Assembly: GCA_012861695.1 (NCBI GenBank)
Contig: JAAOOA010000159.1
Coordinates: 376,001 to 440,000 of the forward strand
Length of the DNA: 64,000 nucleotides
Source: Trematomus loennbergii
Taxonomy: Eukaryota > Chordata > Actinopteri > Perciformes > Nototheniidae
Direction: 5' to 3'
Below are positions 11,417-21,399 of this stretch, in pieces. Position 1 is the first letter of the stretch. The number at the start of each line of letters is the position of its first letter. Made by a program: the position numbers and the translations under genes. The notes below the pieces were generated by a model. That model was not told the DNA's origin, did not search any database, and saw only the letters and a list, made by a program, of their open reading frames with translations.

Positions 11417-11775
11417 TTAAAGGTCAACTCAAAGAATGGTTAAGAAACAAACAGACGTGCAATCACCGCTAAATGCACAGGGGTATCTCCTCTTGCACTT
11501 TATGTAGCACTTTTATCTTCTCCTGCACTTAATATGTCGTAGCTGCTACATTGTGCTGCCATGTGGTAAATGCTTGTATGCTGCTCATGCTCTTTCTGCA
11601 TATCATGTATTTCTGTTTGCCATGTATATAAATGTTATGTTCATAAATGTTGTATGTGACGGGACTACGGATGGAAATGAGCTCAAAGCTAAAATCCGGC
11701 TCATTTACATTTCAAAGCATTATTTTGTTTAAAATGTTCATTAAGTGCACTGTCCCGGTTCAAATAAACGATTAA
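11417..11775 (+). mobile_element. LINE C-terminal codons and 3' UTR
   Basis: The frame of the interrupted LINE resumes as KGQLKEWLRNKQTCNHR and terminates near 11,473. The 3' UTR contains tandem CTCYTGCACTT motifs and ends with the ACTACGGATGGAAAT...AATAAACGATTAAA tail. A second, diverged copy of that tail (about 11,914-12,035) lies inside the adjacent hAT element. Confidence 0.6.
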
Positions 11776-11789
11776 AGGGGACCTATCAT

Positions 11790-12833
11790 TAGGGATGGGT
11801 ATCGTTAAGGTTTTAACGGTACTACTACTTTTATCGATACCGCTTATCGGTCCGGTCTTTTAACGGTACTCTTATCGGTTCTTTTGGAGAGAAAAATGAG
11901 GTAAACTAACTATATGTTGTATGTCAGGACTACGGATGGAAATTAGCTCAAAGCTAAAATCCGGCATATTTACACTTGAAGCATTATTTGTCTAAGTGTT
12001 CATTAATGTGCATTGTCCCTATTCAAATAAACGATTAAATGAAAATTAACAAATTGTGAACAAAACTAACATTGCTTTTTATTTAAATGAAATACATAAT
12101 ATTTCACATCAACAGAAACAACAACGTTTTAACAAATCATATTAAATAATGTGATGACAGAACTGTGAACAGAATGGCTGAAACTTTAACAAACTAAATA
12201 ACTCAGTTCCCTCTAATCATTAACCCATGTTTGAACCATTGAGTTAGCTCCGTGTGTTGCTGCTAGCGTACATAATATACCTGACGTGGAAACGTTACTC
12301 GTGGATGGGGCTACAGAGCTACTAGAGAGACAGTCGAACCCGGTGCATTTCTCCGTCTGAACGTGGTGCACTTTTGCAAGATGTTTAGACAAATTGCTCG
12401 TGTTACCGCCCTGACATGCTAAACTCTTATTGCACTTTAGGCAACGAGCGAGACGGGTAAAGTTTAACCACACCTCGGAGCGCGTTCTCTCCGCCATCTC
12501 CTCCGTGTGTGTGTTTGCTGCATGTAGCAGCTGCGTGTGTGTAAACTGCCCCGCCCCCTCGCACACAGGCGGGGGAGAGAGATCTCTCGTCTGGATTGGA
12601 GAGATCGAAAATACAAAAATGACGCATTTTGCAGTCTTTTTGCGTATTAGAAACGGAGTTGGCGACACTAAAACTGCAATATAATGTTTTGTAGCAATAA
12701 TACACATGACATATTTTTTAGATGTCTCCAGTACCGATAAAAAGACCGATAACGTCGGAGCTTAACGGTACCACGGTCTTTAACAATTCAGCCCCGGGGC
12801 CCGTTTAATACCGGGGCTCGGTACCCATCCCTA
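11790..12833 (-). mobile_element. hAT deletion derivative keeping a BED-finger ORF
   Basis: Termini TAGGGATGGGTATCG and GGTACCCATCCCTA are inverted repeats. The 8-bp duplication CCTATCAT is intact at 11,782-11,789 and 12,834-12,841. The 1,044-bp element retains only the first domain of a hAT transposase gene (12,213-12,497), plus a LINE tail fragment. The catalytic and dimerisation regions are deleted. Confidence 0.85.
12213..12497 (-). CDS. BED zinc-finger-only protein from hAT derivative
   Basis: 94 codons from the chosen ATG; the open frame extends 70 codons further upstream, but MAERTRSEVW is the usual start of this family. Residues 6-45 form a BED-type finger: VWLNF, CLKCNKSLAC (Cys pair) and NTSNLSKHLAKVHH (His pair). 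A Ser/Thr-rich tail follows and the protein stops 50 residues after the finger. BED fingers bind the transposon termini, so a finger without a nuclease could only bind or compete. Whether it is expressed is unknown. Intact frame, no promoter assigned. Confidence 0.6.
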   Translation of the reverse strand: MAERTRSEVWLNFTRLARCLKCNKSLACQGGNTSNLSKHLAKVHHVQTEKCTGFDCLSSSSVAPSTSNVSTSGILCTLAATHGANSMVQTWVND

Positions 12834-13386
12834 CCTATCATGCAAAATGCACTTTTGTACGTCTTTTATACATGAATATGTGTCCACCAGCAGATGACAA
12901 ACACCCACCTCTCCGCCTCTTCCAAGGAACAAGGGGACCGTGCGGCAGAGTTTCAGTTTCAGTTTCTTTCGCTGGACAAGATGTCCGTTAAAGTTTAAAT
13001 CTTCCGGACAAAATTAGAAAAGTGCCGGTCAAAGGTCTTCTTTGTTATTTATTGAGCTTTAAAACAAATGAATAACGACTCTATAGGCCTATAATAATAT
13101 AATAAAACCATAGACTGTATATATAAATAAAACACGGAGGACGGAGATCTTTTTTTCTCCCCCTCTTGACTTGATCAGAGCGGCTCCCCTCTCCTGCAGG
13201 GGGGCGTGGTCAGCTGCAGCTCACAGAATCAGACCCGTAGACAGCAACAGCACATAGAGCGAAATGAGGCATGGCTAAAATGCATGATCTGTTTGGTATT
13301 TTGAAAACAGAAACGTATAAATATACCTTATATAGGTATGGCCCTACAATATATCATTTAAATATAGCATGATAGGTCCACTTTAA

Positions 13387-13744
13387 ATGAAAAAATGTCA
13401 GTCTTTATAAAGCCTTCTTTATCAATTGTGTTTAAGTTCATATAAGTATAAATAAATTCAGATAATAGTTGGCAGGAATATTTCCCATTTCTCCGGTAAA
13501 TTGAAATCTTCCCGGTCATTTTTCAACGATAACCTCATGGCGAGAACTATCTGTTCCTACAGGGGTGACCCTGTCCTCCATCCTCTCCTGTGCAACTTCA
13601 ACAAACTGGAACATGCTTCATCAAAATGCCTTCCCTCCGTTATCAGCCACCTAAAGAACGAGGTGTGCCGTTACAGCGAGGAAGTGATGGCTCTCACTGA
13701 GGGCAACACATGTAGCTTGTGCCTCTACATATGTTAAATGCCTC
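13387..13744 (+). other. Unassigned sequence with a 78-codon open frame
   Basis: 13,501-13,737 is open but shows no domain that I recognise, has no splice context matching the neighbouring gene, and lies on the opposite strand to it. It may be a remnant of an unidentified transposase. The rest of the interval shows nothing. Confidence 0.25.
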
Positions 13745-14115
13745 CTGTGACGAAGGTAACTTCGTCACTGTGGACTGACGGCTTCGGGCCTTGTAATATT
13801 GCACATGTGGTTTAGTTTGAAAGTGTTCCCCCTCCCGTTTTGTCTGTTGCTCCTGATTGTGTTCACCTAGTGCCATGTGTTGTCTCCTCCCCCCTCACCT
13901 GTGTCTTGTTGATTGATTAGTCTGTGGGTATTTAGGCTCTGTGTGTTCTGTGATTTTGTGTGTGAGATCCTTGTGGCTGCTGACTGTGTTCAGGTGGACA
14001 GCAACTTGTTGCTGATGACTATGTGCACATGATGAATAAATGCCCACACCAGGTTGTATTTGGACGTTCTGCCTCTGCCTCCTTGCTTGGTCGGGCCGCT
14101 CAACGGTCAGCCTCA
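13745..14115 (+). mobile_element. Probable Ty3/gypsy solo LTR (degenerate)
   Basis: The block shares its layout with the gypsy LTRs at 30.7 and 34.1 kb: AAAGTGTTCCCCCTC..., TTGTGTTCACCTAGTGCC, CTCACCTGTGTCTTGTT and an AATAAA signal near 14,034. Boundaries are approximate because termini and target duplications are not clear. No internal region is present. Confidence 0.5.
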
Positions 14116-14325
14116 CACCTCCACTCTCTTTGCCTTTTCACTTCCATACTTAAAGTCTGTGCTGGTGTAACAGGAAGTAGGGTCGGACTTGGTAATGTGA
14201 TTTTCTTTTAACGCGTTAAGGTATCTAGATAAAATGCGAGCGTTATAACGTTTAACTGGACAGCCCTAATAATAATATTGGTGATGAAATAAATACACTT
14301 CACTCTGTAAAACTGCTCCTCTCAC
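14116..14325. mobile_element. Right end of a hAT-type repeat
   Basis: ACGCGTTAAGG... and GACAGCCCTAA near 14,210-14,268 match the right terminus of the fish hAT family whose left end (TAGGGCTGTCAGTCGATTAA) is seen at 63,361. Only the end is recognisable and no partner terminus was found nearby. Confidence 0.35.
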
Positions 14326-14366
14326 CTTTCTGTCTGTCTTCACTTCCTGTTCCACATCGGAGTCAC
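14326..14366 (-). CDS. NLR gene small 3' exon (41 bp)
   Basis: Acceptor CTCTCCATCAG precedes the exon and donor GTGAGA follows it. The exon starts with the last two bases of a codon and then encodes DSDVEQEVKTDRK, ending on a codon boundary. The phase joins exactly to the 44-bp exon at 15,614. Acidic and lysine-rich content gives no domain. Its role is inferred only from spacing and phase. Confidence 0.55.
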
Positions 14367-14429
14367 CTGATGGAGAGAAGAGGTGAAGATAATAATTAAA
14401 CTTGAACAAAGAGAAACATTAGCAGCCAA

Positions 14430-15545
14430 AATGATTGAATAGAGCTGTAACAAAATGGAATTAAAATATATTGTTGCCTTCTCCTCCGCCAAAGCCCCTC
14501 TTACCTGTGGGGTTCCCCAAGGCTCGATTCTGGGCCCCATCCTTTTTCTACTGTACATACTGCCCCTATGTTCAATTCTCACTAAACACAATATTCCCTT
14601 CCACTGCTACGCCGACGATGTACAGATATATCTGCCTCTCAAGCAAATGTCAAACACTCACTACAGCAGTTGATGGACTGCTTAACAGAGATAAAATCCT
14701 GGCTGAGCAAAAACTTTCTCAACCTCAACGAGAGCAAGACTGAGGTCATCTTTTTTGGACCCCAACCTCCAGCCTCTCCGGTTGATATTCTGGGCTCTCT
14801 AAAAAAAACATCCTCCCCTCGGTCATGAACCTTGGAGTGACCTTCACCAGCACTTTTAAATTCGACAAGCAGGTCAGCACCGTAGTCAAATCCTGCTTTT
14901 TTAAATAAGACTATTGGCCAAAATCAAGTCGTATTTACCTTTTAATGACTTAGAAAGGGTTATTAACGCCTTTGTTACCTCAAGACTGGACTATTGCAAC
15001 GCTCTGTATGTGGGTATGGACCAGGCCTCAATTAAACGCCTGCAGCTAGTCCAAAACGCAGCTGCACATTTGCTGACTGGCCACAAAAAGCGTGACCACA
15101 TCACCCAATTCTGGCCTCACTACACTGGCTTCCAGTTCGGTTCCGAATTGATTTTAAAATCCTTTTATTTGTTTTTAAAGCCCTAAATGGGCTGGCTCCG
15201 GCCTATATAGCTGAACTCCTCCAGCGCTACACCCCAGCCAGAGCTTTAAGGTCTGCTGGCCCTAGGCTCTGGAACACTCTGCCCCTCCATGTGAGGTCGG
15301 CCCAGACCCTAGGGTTTTTAAATCTACACTAAAAACACACTTCTTCTCTCTGGCCTTCTAGTTAGAGCGGAGCACGACTCCTGACTCCTTGTGTTTTTTT
15401 TTACATTTTTTATATCTGTTGTAATTTATTGTCTTTTATTGTGATTGTAGTAATGTTTTTTATTACATGTACAGCACTTTGGCTCGACCAAAAATCGCTT
15501 TTAAATGTGCTTTATAAAACTTGATTTGATTTGATTTGATTTTGA
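14430..15545 (+). pseudogene. LINE-2-like retrotransposon, 3' third
   Basis: Plus-strand remnant inside the NLR gene. RT motifs: [16 protein letters not shown] and the catalytic box [12 protein letters not shown] near 14,520-14,640. After frameshifts there is LERVINAFVTSRLDYCNALY and IKRLQLVQNAAAHLLTG (14,914-15,186), then RALRSAGPRLWNTLP-type sequence near 15,250. The 3' end is a short TTGAT microsatellite (about 15,523-15,541), typical of L2/CR1-like LINEs. Several frameshifts and no endonuclease: a dead, 5'-truncated copy. Confidence 0.8.
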
Positions 15546-15613
15546 AAGACCTTTTAAGATCAGATTTAATGTTCAATATCTTGATGAATGGAGGATATGG
15601 TTTCAGTACTCAC

Positions 15614-15657
15614 AGGGCTTCTGGATCTCAGCTGTGATCGTCTCATCATCTCTGATC
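15614..15657 (-). CDS. NLR gene small exon (44 bp)
   Basis: Acceptor TTCATCCCTACAG and donor GTGAGT frame a 44-bp exon. One base completes the arginine codon begun by the preceding LRR exon; it then encodes IRDDETITAEIQKP and leaves one base that completes a cysteine codon in the 41-bp exon downstream. The phase match on both sides is the main support. No domain is recognised. Confidence 0.6.
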
Positions 15658-16023
15658 CTGTAGGGATGAACACAATCCAACAGTTTTGGATCAAGTTTAA
15701 AATAAGTGTTTGTTCTTTGAGTCAGCTTCAGAGTCCTGACTGATCTCATGCTTTACATCCCATCATATCTTCTCTGCAAACACTACGACTGACTGCCACA
15801 GCTCTCAGCTGCATTACAGGAAGTAACCAGTCATTAGAAACTAAAAACATCCCATAAAAACAGACTACCTTTTCCACTCTTCTGTAAAATCCCATATGTC
15901 TGTTAGAGAGTTGATTATTAAAGTTTGGCTTTGCATTTTCAGCTGTCCTTCTATAGTTTGTGGAAGAATGAAAGAGCCTGCAGTCAGTGGGTAACATCAC
16001 TGATCTGTTGTGATCCCCCACGC
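15658..16023. other. Intron sequence, nothing recognised
   Basis: Intronic DNA of the NLR gene between the 44-bp exon and a hAT insertion. A minus-strand open frame of about 100 codons here crosses into the hAT element and shows no domain. Confidence 0.5.
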
Positions 16024-16744
16024 AAGGGTTGTGTATCGTCTGAAATGTATCGATTCCGGTTCTTATCGATTCCAAAATTGACCTAAATGATGGAGAGATT
16101 TGACAACGAGAAGGGTTGTAATTTTGACAACAAATGCTGTTACCGCTCTGTGACAGTCCTCCATTTTTTCTTTGGTCAGCTTTCCTTTTAATGCCAAAGA
16201 GAACGGTGTGTCGCGGCTAGCTGTACCTGGCACATCTGGACATGCAAGCGGCGGGTCCGGGTGCTACTAGTGCTGGCTATTGATGCCATACTCAGGCTAG
16301 GAGCCTGCAAGCCATCAAAAACTGTACATTATTTTCTCGATGCCGTGCTGTCTTAAATGTTTGCTTAAATTAGAAGTGCAACCTGACGAACAAGTTATTA
16401 ACTTTCCACAGGCATTGCACTGTGCTTTGCCTTTTTCTTTTTTAGTGTAGTGGAGCCACACTTTAGAGCAGTGACCGCGATCCATCTTTAGTGTTATGAA
16501 GTGACTGAGCCGTGCATGCTGGTATCTAAACAAATCACAGGCTGCTGTCCATTAATGCGGGACGTCGTCACATTACTACAGTATACAGGTCCTTCCAGAT
16601 AGCTACGTAGCCTACGTCCGTGCAGATGTGTAGGCTTTCTTTGCAATACTAAAGGGTTAGTGTACCGCGTTTAGGAACCGTTAAGCAGAACCAAAATGTT
16701 GTTATCGGTTCTCATCTGGAACTGAGTTTTGGTTCCCAACCCTA
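16024..16744 (-). mobile_element. hAT deletion derivative with BED-finger ORF (second family)
   Basis: Left end AAGGGTTGTGTATCG, right end GTTCCCAACCCTA, flanked by CCCCACGC (16,016-16,023) and CCCCCCGC (16,745-16,752), an 8-bp duplication with one mismatch. The 721-bp element retains only the N-terminal exon of a hAT transposase. It is a different subfamily from the element at 11,790, because both termini and finger sequences differ. Confidence 0.75.
16315..16485 (-). CDS. BED zinc-finger fragment
   Basis: 56 codons from the ATG preceding DRGHCSKVW. It contains a complete BED finger: VWLHYTKKEKGKAQCNACGK (Cys pair) and TSNLSKHLRQHG (His pair), stopping soon after. The rest of the transposase is absent. 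The reading frame can be extended 16 codons upstream, without motif support. Confidence 0.55.
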   Translation of the reverse strand: MDRGHCSKVWLHYTKKEKGKAQCNACGKLITCSSGCTSNLSKHLRQHGIEKIMYSF

Positions 16745-17052
16745 CCCCCCGCCCTCGATAGTATGATCATTTGAGCTTTTAGTAAAATACAGAAAGAGCC
16801 TTCAGTCACTTTTGGAATAGTGGAGTCATCAAATCATAGCTTCTTCAGTGTAAACTATTCAGACAGTAATTAATCATCATGTAGCTTCAGGAACATGTTA
16901 GAAACAGCCACAACTGAAAATACTTTTTGTTTGATAGTTTTAATACAAATATTTAATTATTGTATTTCAAATCATTTGTTAAAATCATGATGGAGAAAAG
17001 AAGATGTATTTCAGGTGTTTTAAGATTTAGACCAAAGATTTAGACTCTAAAC

Positions 17053-17425
17053 TACGGAGCCCCTAAAGGTTCATGGAAAAAAAAAAAAAGTATTTTGTGA
17101 GCACGATATACTTTCTCGTTCACATAATACTTTCTTGTGCGCACGATATTTTTTTGTTTTACTCTCACAGTATCTGCTATCTGCGCGCAGAGAGCTGTAC
17201 CTTCATTAGAATAGAGATCGAGGCTGCTACGTTTTAACCACACTCAGCTCCACTCTGTGTGTCCGACACCGGCATTTGTTTTCAAATGACCATGAACAGT
17301 AATTTAAACACATCTGGCTAACTATAGCTATATATGTGTATTCACAAGTGAAAGAAGTTAATTTAATCTTAATCTCGATGTAGTGCTTAGTGCTGTCGGA
17401 GTGCACCGGAACGAAAGATATCGAT

Positions 17426-17472
<47 letters not shown>

Positions 17473-17488
17473 ACACACACACACACAC

Positions 17489-17538
<50 letters not shown>

Positions 17539-17574
17539 ACACACACACACACACACACCTTTAGGGGCTCCATA
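17053..17574. mobile_element. TA-flanked MITE with internal (CA)n
   Basis: Ends TACGGAGCCCCTAAAGG and CCTTTAGGGGCTCCATA form terminal inverted repeats; the outermost TA is the likely target duplication, as in Tc1/mariner-like MITEs. About 130 bp of interrupted (CA)n fills 17,429-17,559. Another end of the same family occurs at about 57,342 (TACGGAGCCCCCTAGGGG). Confidence 0.7.
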
Positions 17575-17780
17575 AGAGGGCATTCTGCAGTGAAGGTTTT
17601 TTGTGAGATATATATATTTAAAGTTCAACATGGCTCTGCCACAGTCAGTGAACTAAACCACAGAAGAGGAAAGTAGACTTTAGCATGTGAGGATCAGAGT
17701 AATATCAGCCTGATGTCTGCAGCTCAGAGTCAACACAACTCTCTTAATCTCAGCACAGAAGTTAACGATAGAGAACTGAC

Positions 17781-17954
17781 CTGAGAGTCTCCAGTCTGCA
17801 GTCTGGACTCTCCAGAAGATCTCTCAGCAGCTTCACTCCTGAATCCTGCAGCTTGTTGTAACTCAGGTCCAGATCTCTCAGATGGGAGGGGTTGGACTCC
17901 AGAGCTGAGATCAGAGCAGAACAGCTGATCTCTGACAAACTGCAGTCCCTCAGT
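17781..17954 (-). CDS. NLR gene LRR exon 4
   Basis: 174 bp, exactly one LRR exon unit, phase 2 at both ends, acceptor TTCTTTATTCAG and donor GTCAGT. It encodes two ribonuclease-inhibitor-like leucine repeats: [20 protein letters not shown] and [20 protein letters not shown], then [17 protein letters not shown]. The frame is intact. These repeats normally form the ligand- or autoinhibition-associated horseshoe of the NLR. It is closely similar to the exons at 19.5 and 30.5 kb, and the flanking intron sequence is shared too, pointing to tandem exon duplication. Confidence 0.85.
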
Positions 17955-18261
17955 CTGAATAAAGAAAACATGATGAGGATGAAAATCAATTTATAATCAG
18001 TCAGATGTTCAGGTCTGAAATGTGCAAATCAACATTACTTCGTCCTAATCAATGATGTTTTCCCTGAATTACAGTGACTGTCATTCTGTTATTGTGGATC
18101 ATCATTATATCAGCCTTCTGTTTATTGTCTGTGAAAACACGTCTAAATGACCGGAACATAAACATTTCTATGTCAGAAAGTAAACTTTATGTAAAACTAA
18201 TATTAGTTCAGAGGACCTTATTTTGCAGACCATTTACTAAAAAAACATACATTTACTTTAA

Positions 18262-18740
18262 AGTGGACCTATCATGCTTTATTTAAATGATATATTGTAG
18301 GGCCATACCTATATAAGGTATATTTATACGTTTCTGTTTTCAAAATACCAAACAGATCATGCATTTTAGCCATGCCTCATTTCGCTCTATGTGCTGTTTG
18401 CTGTCTACGGGTCTGATTCTGCTGACCACGCCCCCCTGCAGGAGAGGGGAGACGTGCTCTGATCAGCTGCTGGGCTGTCAGAAGAGGGGAGAAAAAGAGA
18501 TCTCCGTCCTCCGTGTTTTATTATATAGAGTCGTTATTCATTTGTTTTAAAGCTCAATAAATAACAAAGAAGACCTTTGACCGGCACTTTTCTAATTTTG
18601 TCCGGAAGATTGAAACTTTAACGGACATCTTGACCGGCGAAAGTAACTGAAACTGAAACTCTGCCGCATGGTCCCCTCGTTCCTTGGAAGAGGCGGAGAG
18701 GTGGGTGTTTGTCATCTGCTGGTGGACTAACCGGAGAGAA
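18262..18740. mobile_element. piggyBac-type MITE family B, second copy (3' part rearranged)
   Basis: It starts AGTGGACCTATCATG directly after TTAA (18,258-18,261) and matches 12,842-13,382 in inverted orientation. The opposite terminus is not found: the sequence runs into a tandem duplication (18,571 onward) instead. Confidence 0.7.
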
Positions 18741-19185
18741 TTACAGTGCTTGCCTCGACGGGGAGGATTGCATTGAATTAAAGCAGCGGGAGCAAACGCT
18801 TGCCTCGGGGAGGGAGAAAAAAAGCCATAGCGGAGAATAAACAGAAAGACCTTTGACCGGCACTTTTCTAATTTTGTCCGGAAGATTTAAACTTTAACGG
18901 ACATCTTGACCGGCGAAAGTAACTGAAACTGAAACTCTGCCGCAGGGTCCCCTCGTTCCTTGGAAGAGGCGGAGAGGTGGGTGTTCGTCATCTGCTGGTG
19001 GACTAACCGGAGAGAATTACAGTGCTTGCCTCGACGGAAGCGTCGAGCCAAGCACTGCTGCAAGCGTTTTCAGCGGGAGCAAATGCTTGCGGGGGGGATT
19101 GCATTGAATTAAAGCAGCGGGAGCAAACGCTTGCCTCAGGGAGGGAGAAAAAAGCCACAGCGGAGAATAAACAGAAGGGTAACCA
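18571..19185 (+). repeat. Tandem duplication, ~276-bp unit (2+ copies)
   Basis: AGACCTTTGACCGGCACTTT at 18,571 recurs at 18,847, giving a period of 276 bp. The two units match almost perfectly and both contain GAGAGAATTACAGTGCTTGC. A partial third unit with GGATTGCATTGAATTAAAGC ends near 19,180. This is derived from the adjacent MITE and is non-coding despite a 108-codon open frame. Confidence 0.75.
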
Positions 19186-19472
19186 TGGTAACTATGGGCG
19201 GGAAGTCTTCTTCGCTGCTTTTGTGGCAGACTACAGCGCCACTTACAGGCCTGGCATATGTACTACAGCGTCTCCAGCGCTTTCGAGCGGCAATGGCCGT
19301 GGCCAACAACCCCACATTCCCCTGATAGGTGGAGAGTTGGCCCAATAGCCGTAGCAACTGTTACGACAACATTTACAAACGTATGGATGTAATATATGTA
19401 TAATGAAGAATTAGGTTGAATAACTAATGGAACATGAGATCTCCAGCAGTAACAGAGAGTCAGTGAACTGAC

Positions 19473-19646
19473 CTGAGAGTCTCCAGTCTACAGTTTGGAC
19501 TCTCCAGAAGATCTCTCAGTAGCTTCCCTCCTGAATCCAGCAGATCGTTGTCACTCAGGTCCAGATGTCTCAGATGGGAGGGGTTGGACTTCAGAGCTGA
19601 GATCAGAGCAGAACAGCTGATCTCTGACAACCTGCAGTCACTCAGT
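19473..19646 (-). CDS. NLR gene LRR exon 3
   Basis: 174 bp, phase 2 at both ends, acceptor TTCTTTATTCAG, donor GTCAGT. Encodes [40 protein letters not shown] and [18 protein letters not shown], a paired LRR unit with an intact frame. Upstream of its acceptor the intron keeps the uninterrupted GTTCCTGTTTGAAATAATTC, the pre-insertion counterpart of the gypsy insertion beside LRR exon 2. Confidence 0.85.
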
Positions 19647-19699
19647 CTGAATAAAGAAAACATGATGTAACTTTAGAAAACAATGTTCCTGTTTGAAAT

Positions 19700-20458
19700 A
19701 ATTCCAGGTTTAATAATCTGTTCAGAGTTGAAGAAGTTTAGAAAGTGGAAACTCCAAACAGGTTAAAAACTGTAATACAGAAAAAGTGAAATCGAGCTGA
19801 TAGTCTGTGTTCTTTTATTTCAATAGTTTTATTTGTTAAACCAGTAAACAGAGAGGACACTGCAGGCTCTTTAATTTCTGCACTTACAGATGTAGCGCCT
19901 CATTTCGGACAGTTTAAAATGCGAGGGCCGTGGTCGGCACAGGCTCTGTCCTCGCTCAAAGGACAACCTCCAGCGTGACTTGAGACCCCCCTTGATTAAT
20001 AAATGTAATTATAATGAAGCCAGCTGCAATGGATCATTGATCCACCAGGGGGTGCAGTGGGGTTCCACACCGGAGCTCATGTGAAATAAACTCTGATACA
20101 GTACGGTAGATTTATGTCTGGTACTACTGTATAGCGGATCTTTGTTAAGATCCTGACATGTAATCATTTACAAAACATCACCATGTTTTTATTTAACAAA
20201 ATAATGTTGTTTAGTCCACAACTACTGTACAAAAAACATCAGGAAGCCCGCCGGCAACGAACGGGAGGAAATACAGCCCGGCTCTCGATTTTTAATCCTA
20301 ATTTAATCATCATCTTCACCACGATCATTTATGTTTATGTTCGCCGAATTGACATGAAATCACTGACAAATATGAATATTCTGTATTCAACTTCATTAAA
20401 ACGTTATTAACGTGCCTAAACTCAGTAATTCACTAAAATATTTATATTTTAATGGAGC
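19700..20458. other. Intron sequence, nothing firmly recognised
   Basis: NLR intron DNA. The first ~60 bp is homologous to the intron upstream of the other LRR exons. The remainder has no identifiable element or gene. Confidence 0.4.
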
Positions 20459-20690
20459 CTTGTCAGGCAGATCAGGATCCCGACGCATAGCGACCAAGTC
20501 GCTGCACATTATCCCGCTTATTACATGGCCACATTCTTAACAAAGTAACGACATGACTCCCAATATTAATTGAAATGCTTTTATGGATTTAGAAAATAGT
20601 TGTATGTATTGATTTAAATTGACATGCATCCGCTAAGAAAAATAGTCCGTAGTTACCGTTTTTTAAACAGTCTGAATGAAACGGCAGCTC
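20459..20690. mobile_element. Fragment of the hairpin-bearing family at 53.6 kb
   Basis: CAGGCAGATCAGGATCCCGACGC, then ACCAAGTCGCTGCACATTATCCC and the following ~150 bp (to GCATCCGCTAAGAAAAATAG) match 53,603-53,850. The 5' arm of the hairpin has been lost. A partial element without ends. Confidence 0.6.
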
Positions 20691-20765
20691 TCAGCTGTGT
20701 GTTTACACACCTAATGGCCCATCAGCCACAGCTCTCTCCCCCCCCCCTGATCTCTCTTCTCCAGC

Positions 20766-21385
20766 AGTTAAGGCTGCTTTTACACGGGAACGTTTGCGTT
20801 TATGCACAGTATGCGCTTTCAAAAAAGTCTTCCGTTCACATGCATTCATTTCATTTAACGTGTCTATTCAAACGAGACCGCTGGAAACGCCGTAGTACAT
20901 ATGCCGGGACTGTAAGTGGCGCTGTAACTTCCGCCACAAAATACACCAAAAGCAGCGAAGAAGACCCCGGAGCAGCCCCGCAGCAATGTTGCCATGGCTA
21001 CCCTTCTGTTTTTGCCCCGCGGTGGATTTATTCATGTAATTCTCCATGTCCACTTGTTGCTGATGCTTGTGGTAGAGGAGCTGTAGATTTTGCACTAACA
21101 TCTGTAGCATGGTCGAGCTGTAGATGTTGTACTAACATCTGTAGCATGGTCAGTAGCAGTAGCACTAGCAGTAGCTACTGACAGTAGCTACTGGCCATGC
21201 TACAGCAGTGAGCAGCAGAGGCGGGGAGAGGTGGGGCTATCGTTATTTTTTCAGGAAATATTCGTATAAAGGCGATTACACGGACTCGTTTGACCCCCCA
21301 GAGCGTTTCGTTTGCAAATCTATCCACCTTGGGACCCGTTATCGTTTGTGGGGTCCGTTTGTTACGGCCTCGTGTAAATAATAGG
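20766..21385. mobile_element. Probable MITE with TTTACACG ends
   Basis: Left GCTTTTACACGGGAACG and right CGGCCTCGTGTAAATA are inverted (TTTACACGRG). Internal CATGGTCAGTAGCAGTAGC and CTACTGGCCATGCTACAG are local inverted repeats. Part of it (about 20,890-21,010) is homologous, inverted, to 19,180-19,290. Open frames here have no known domain. Confidence 0.5.
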
Positions 21386-21399
21386 GCTATACGCAAGAG

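Larger units (their letters stand above)
11776..13382. mobile_element. piggyBac-type MITE (family B), interrupted by a hAT
   Basis: Begins AGGGGACCTATCAT and ends ATGATAGGTCCACT, inverted termini flanked by TTAA (11,772-11,775; 13,383-13,386). The host sequence is 11,776-11,789 plus 12,842-13,382; the middle is a hAT. A copy in opposite orientation starts at 18,262. It contains no ORF of its own. Confidence 0.8.

Noticed and set aside
13501..13737. 78-codon plus-strand ORF as a host gene
   Set aside because: No recognised domain, no splice context, and surrounded by transposon remnants; the evidence is insufficient.
1..14325. B30.2/SPRY exon ending the NLR gene
   Set aside because: Both strands of this region show transposon sequence; no minus-strand segment with B30.2 motifs was found.
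19022..19348. 108-codon ORF near LRR exon 3
   Set aside because: It lies in the tandemly duplicated MITE segment; the same sequence in the neighbouring units has stops.
20624..21181. 185-codon plus-strand ORF
   Set aside because: It crosses the boundary between a hairpin-family fragment and a MITE, low-complexity in composition, without a domain.
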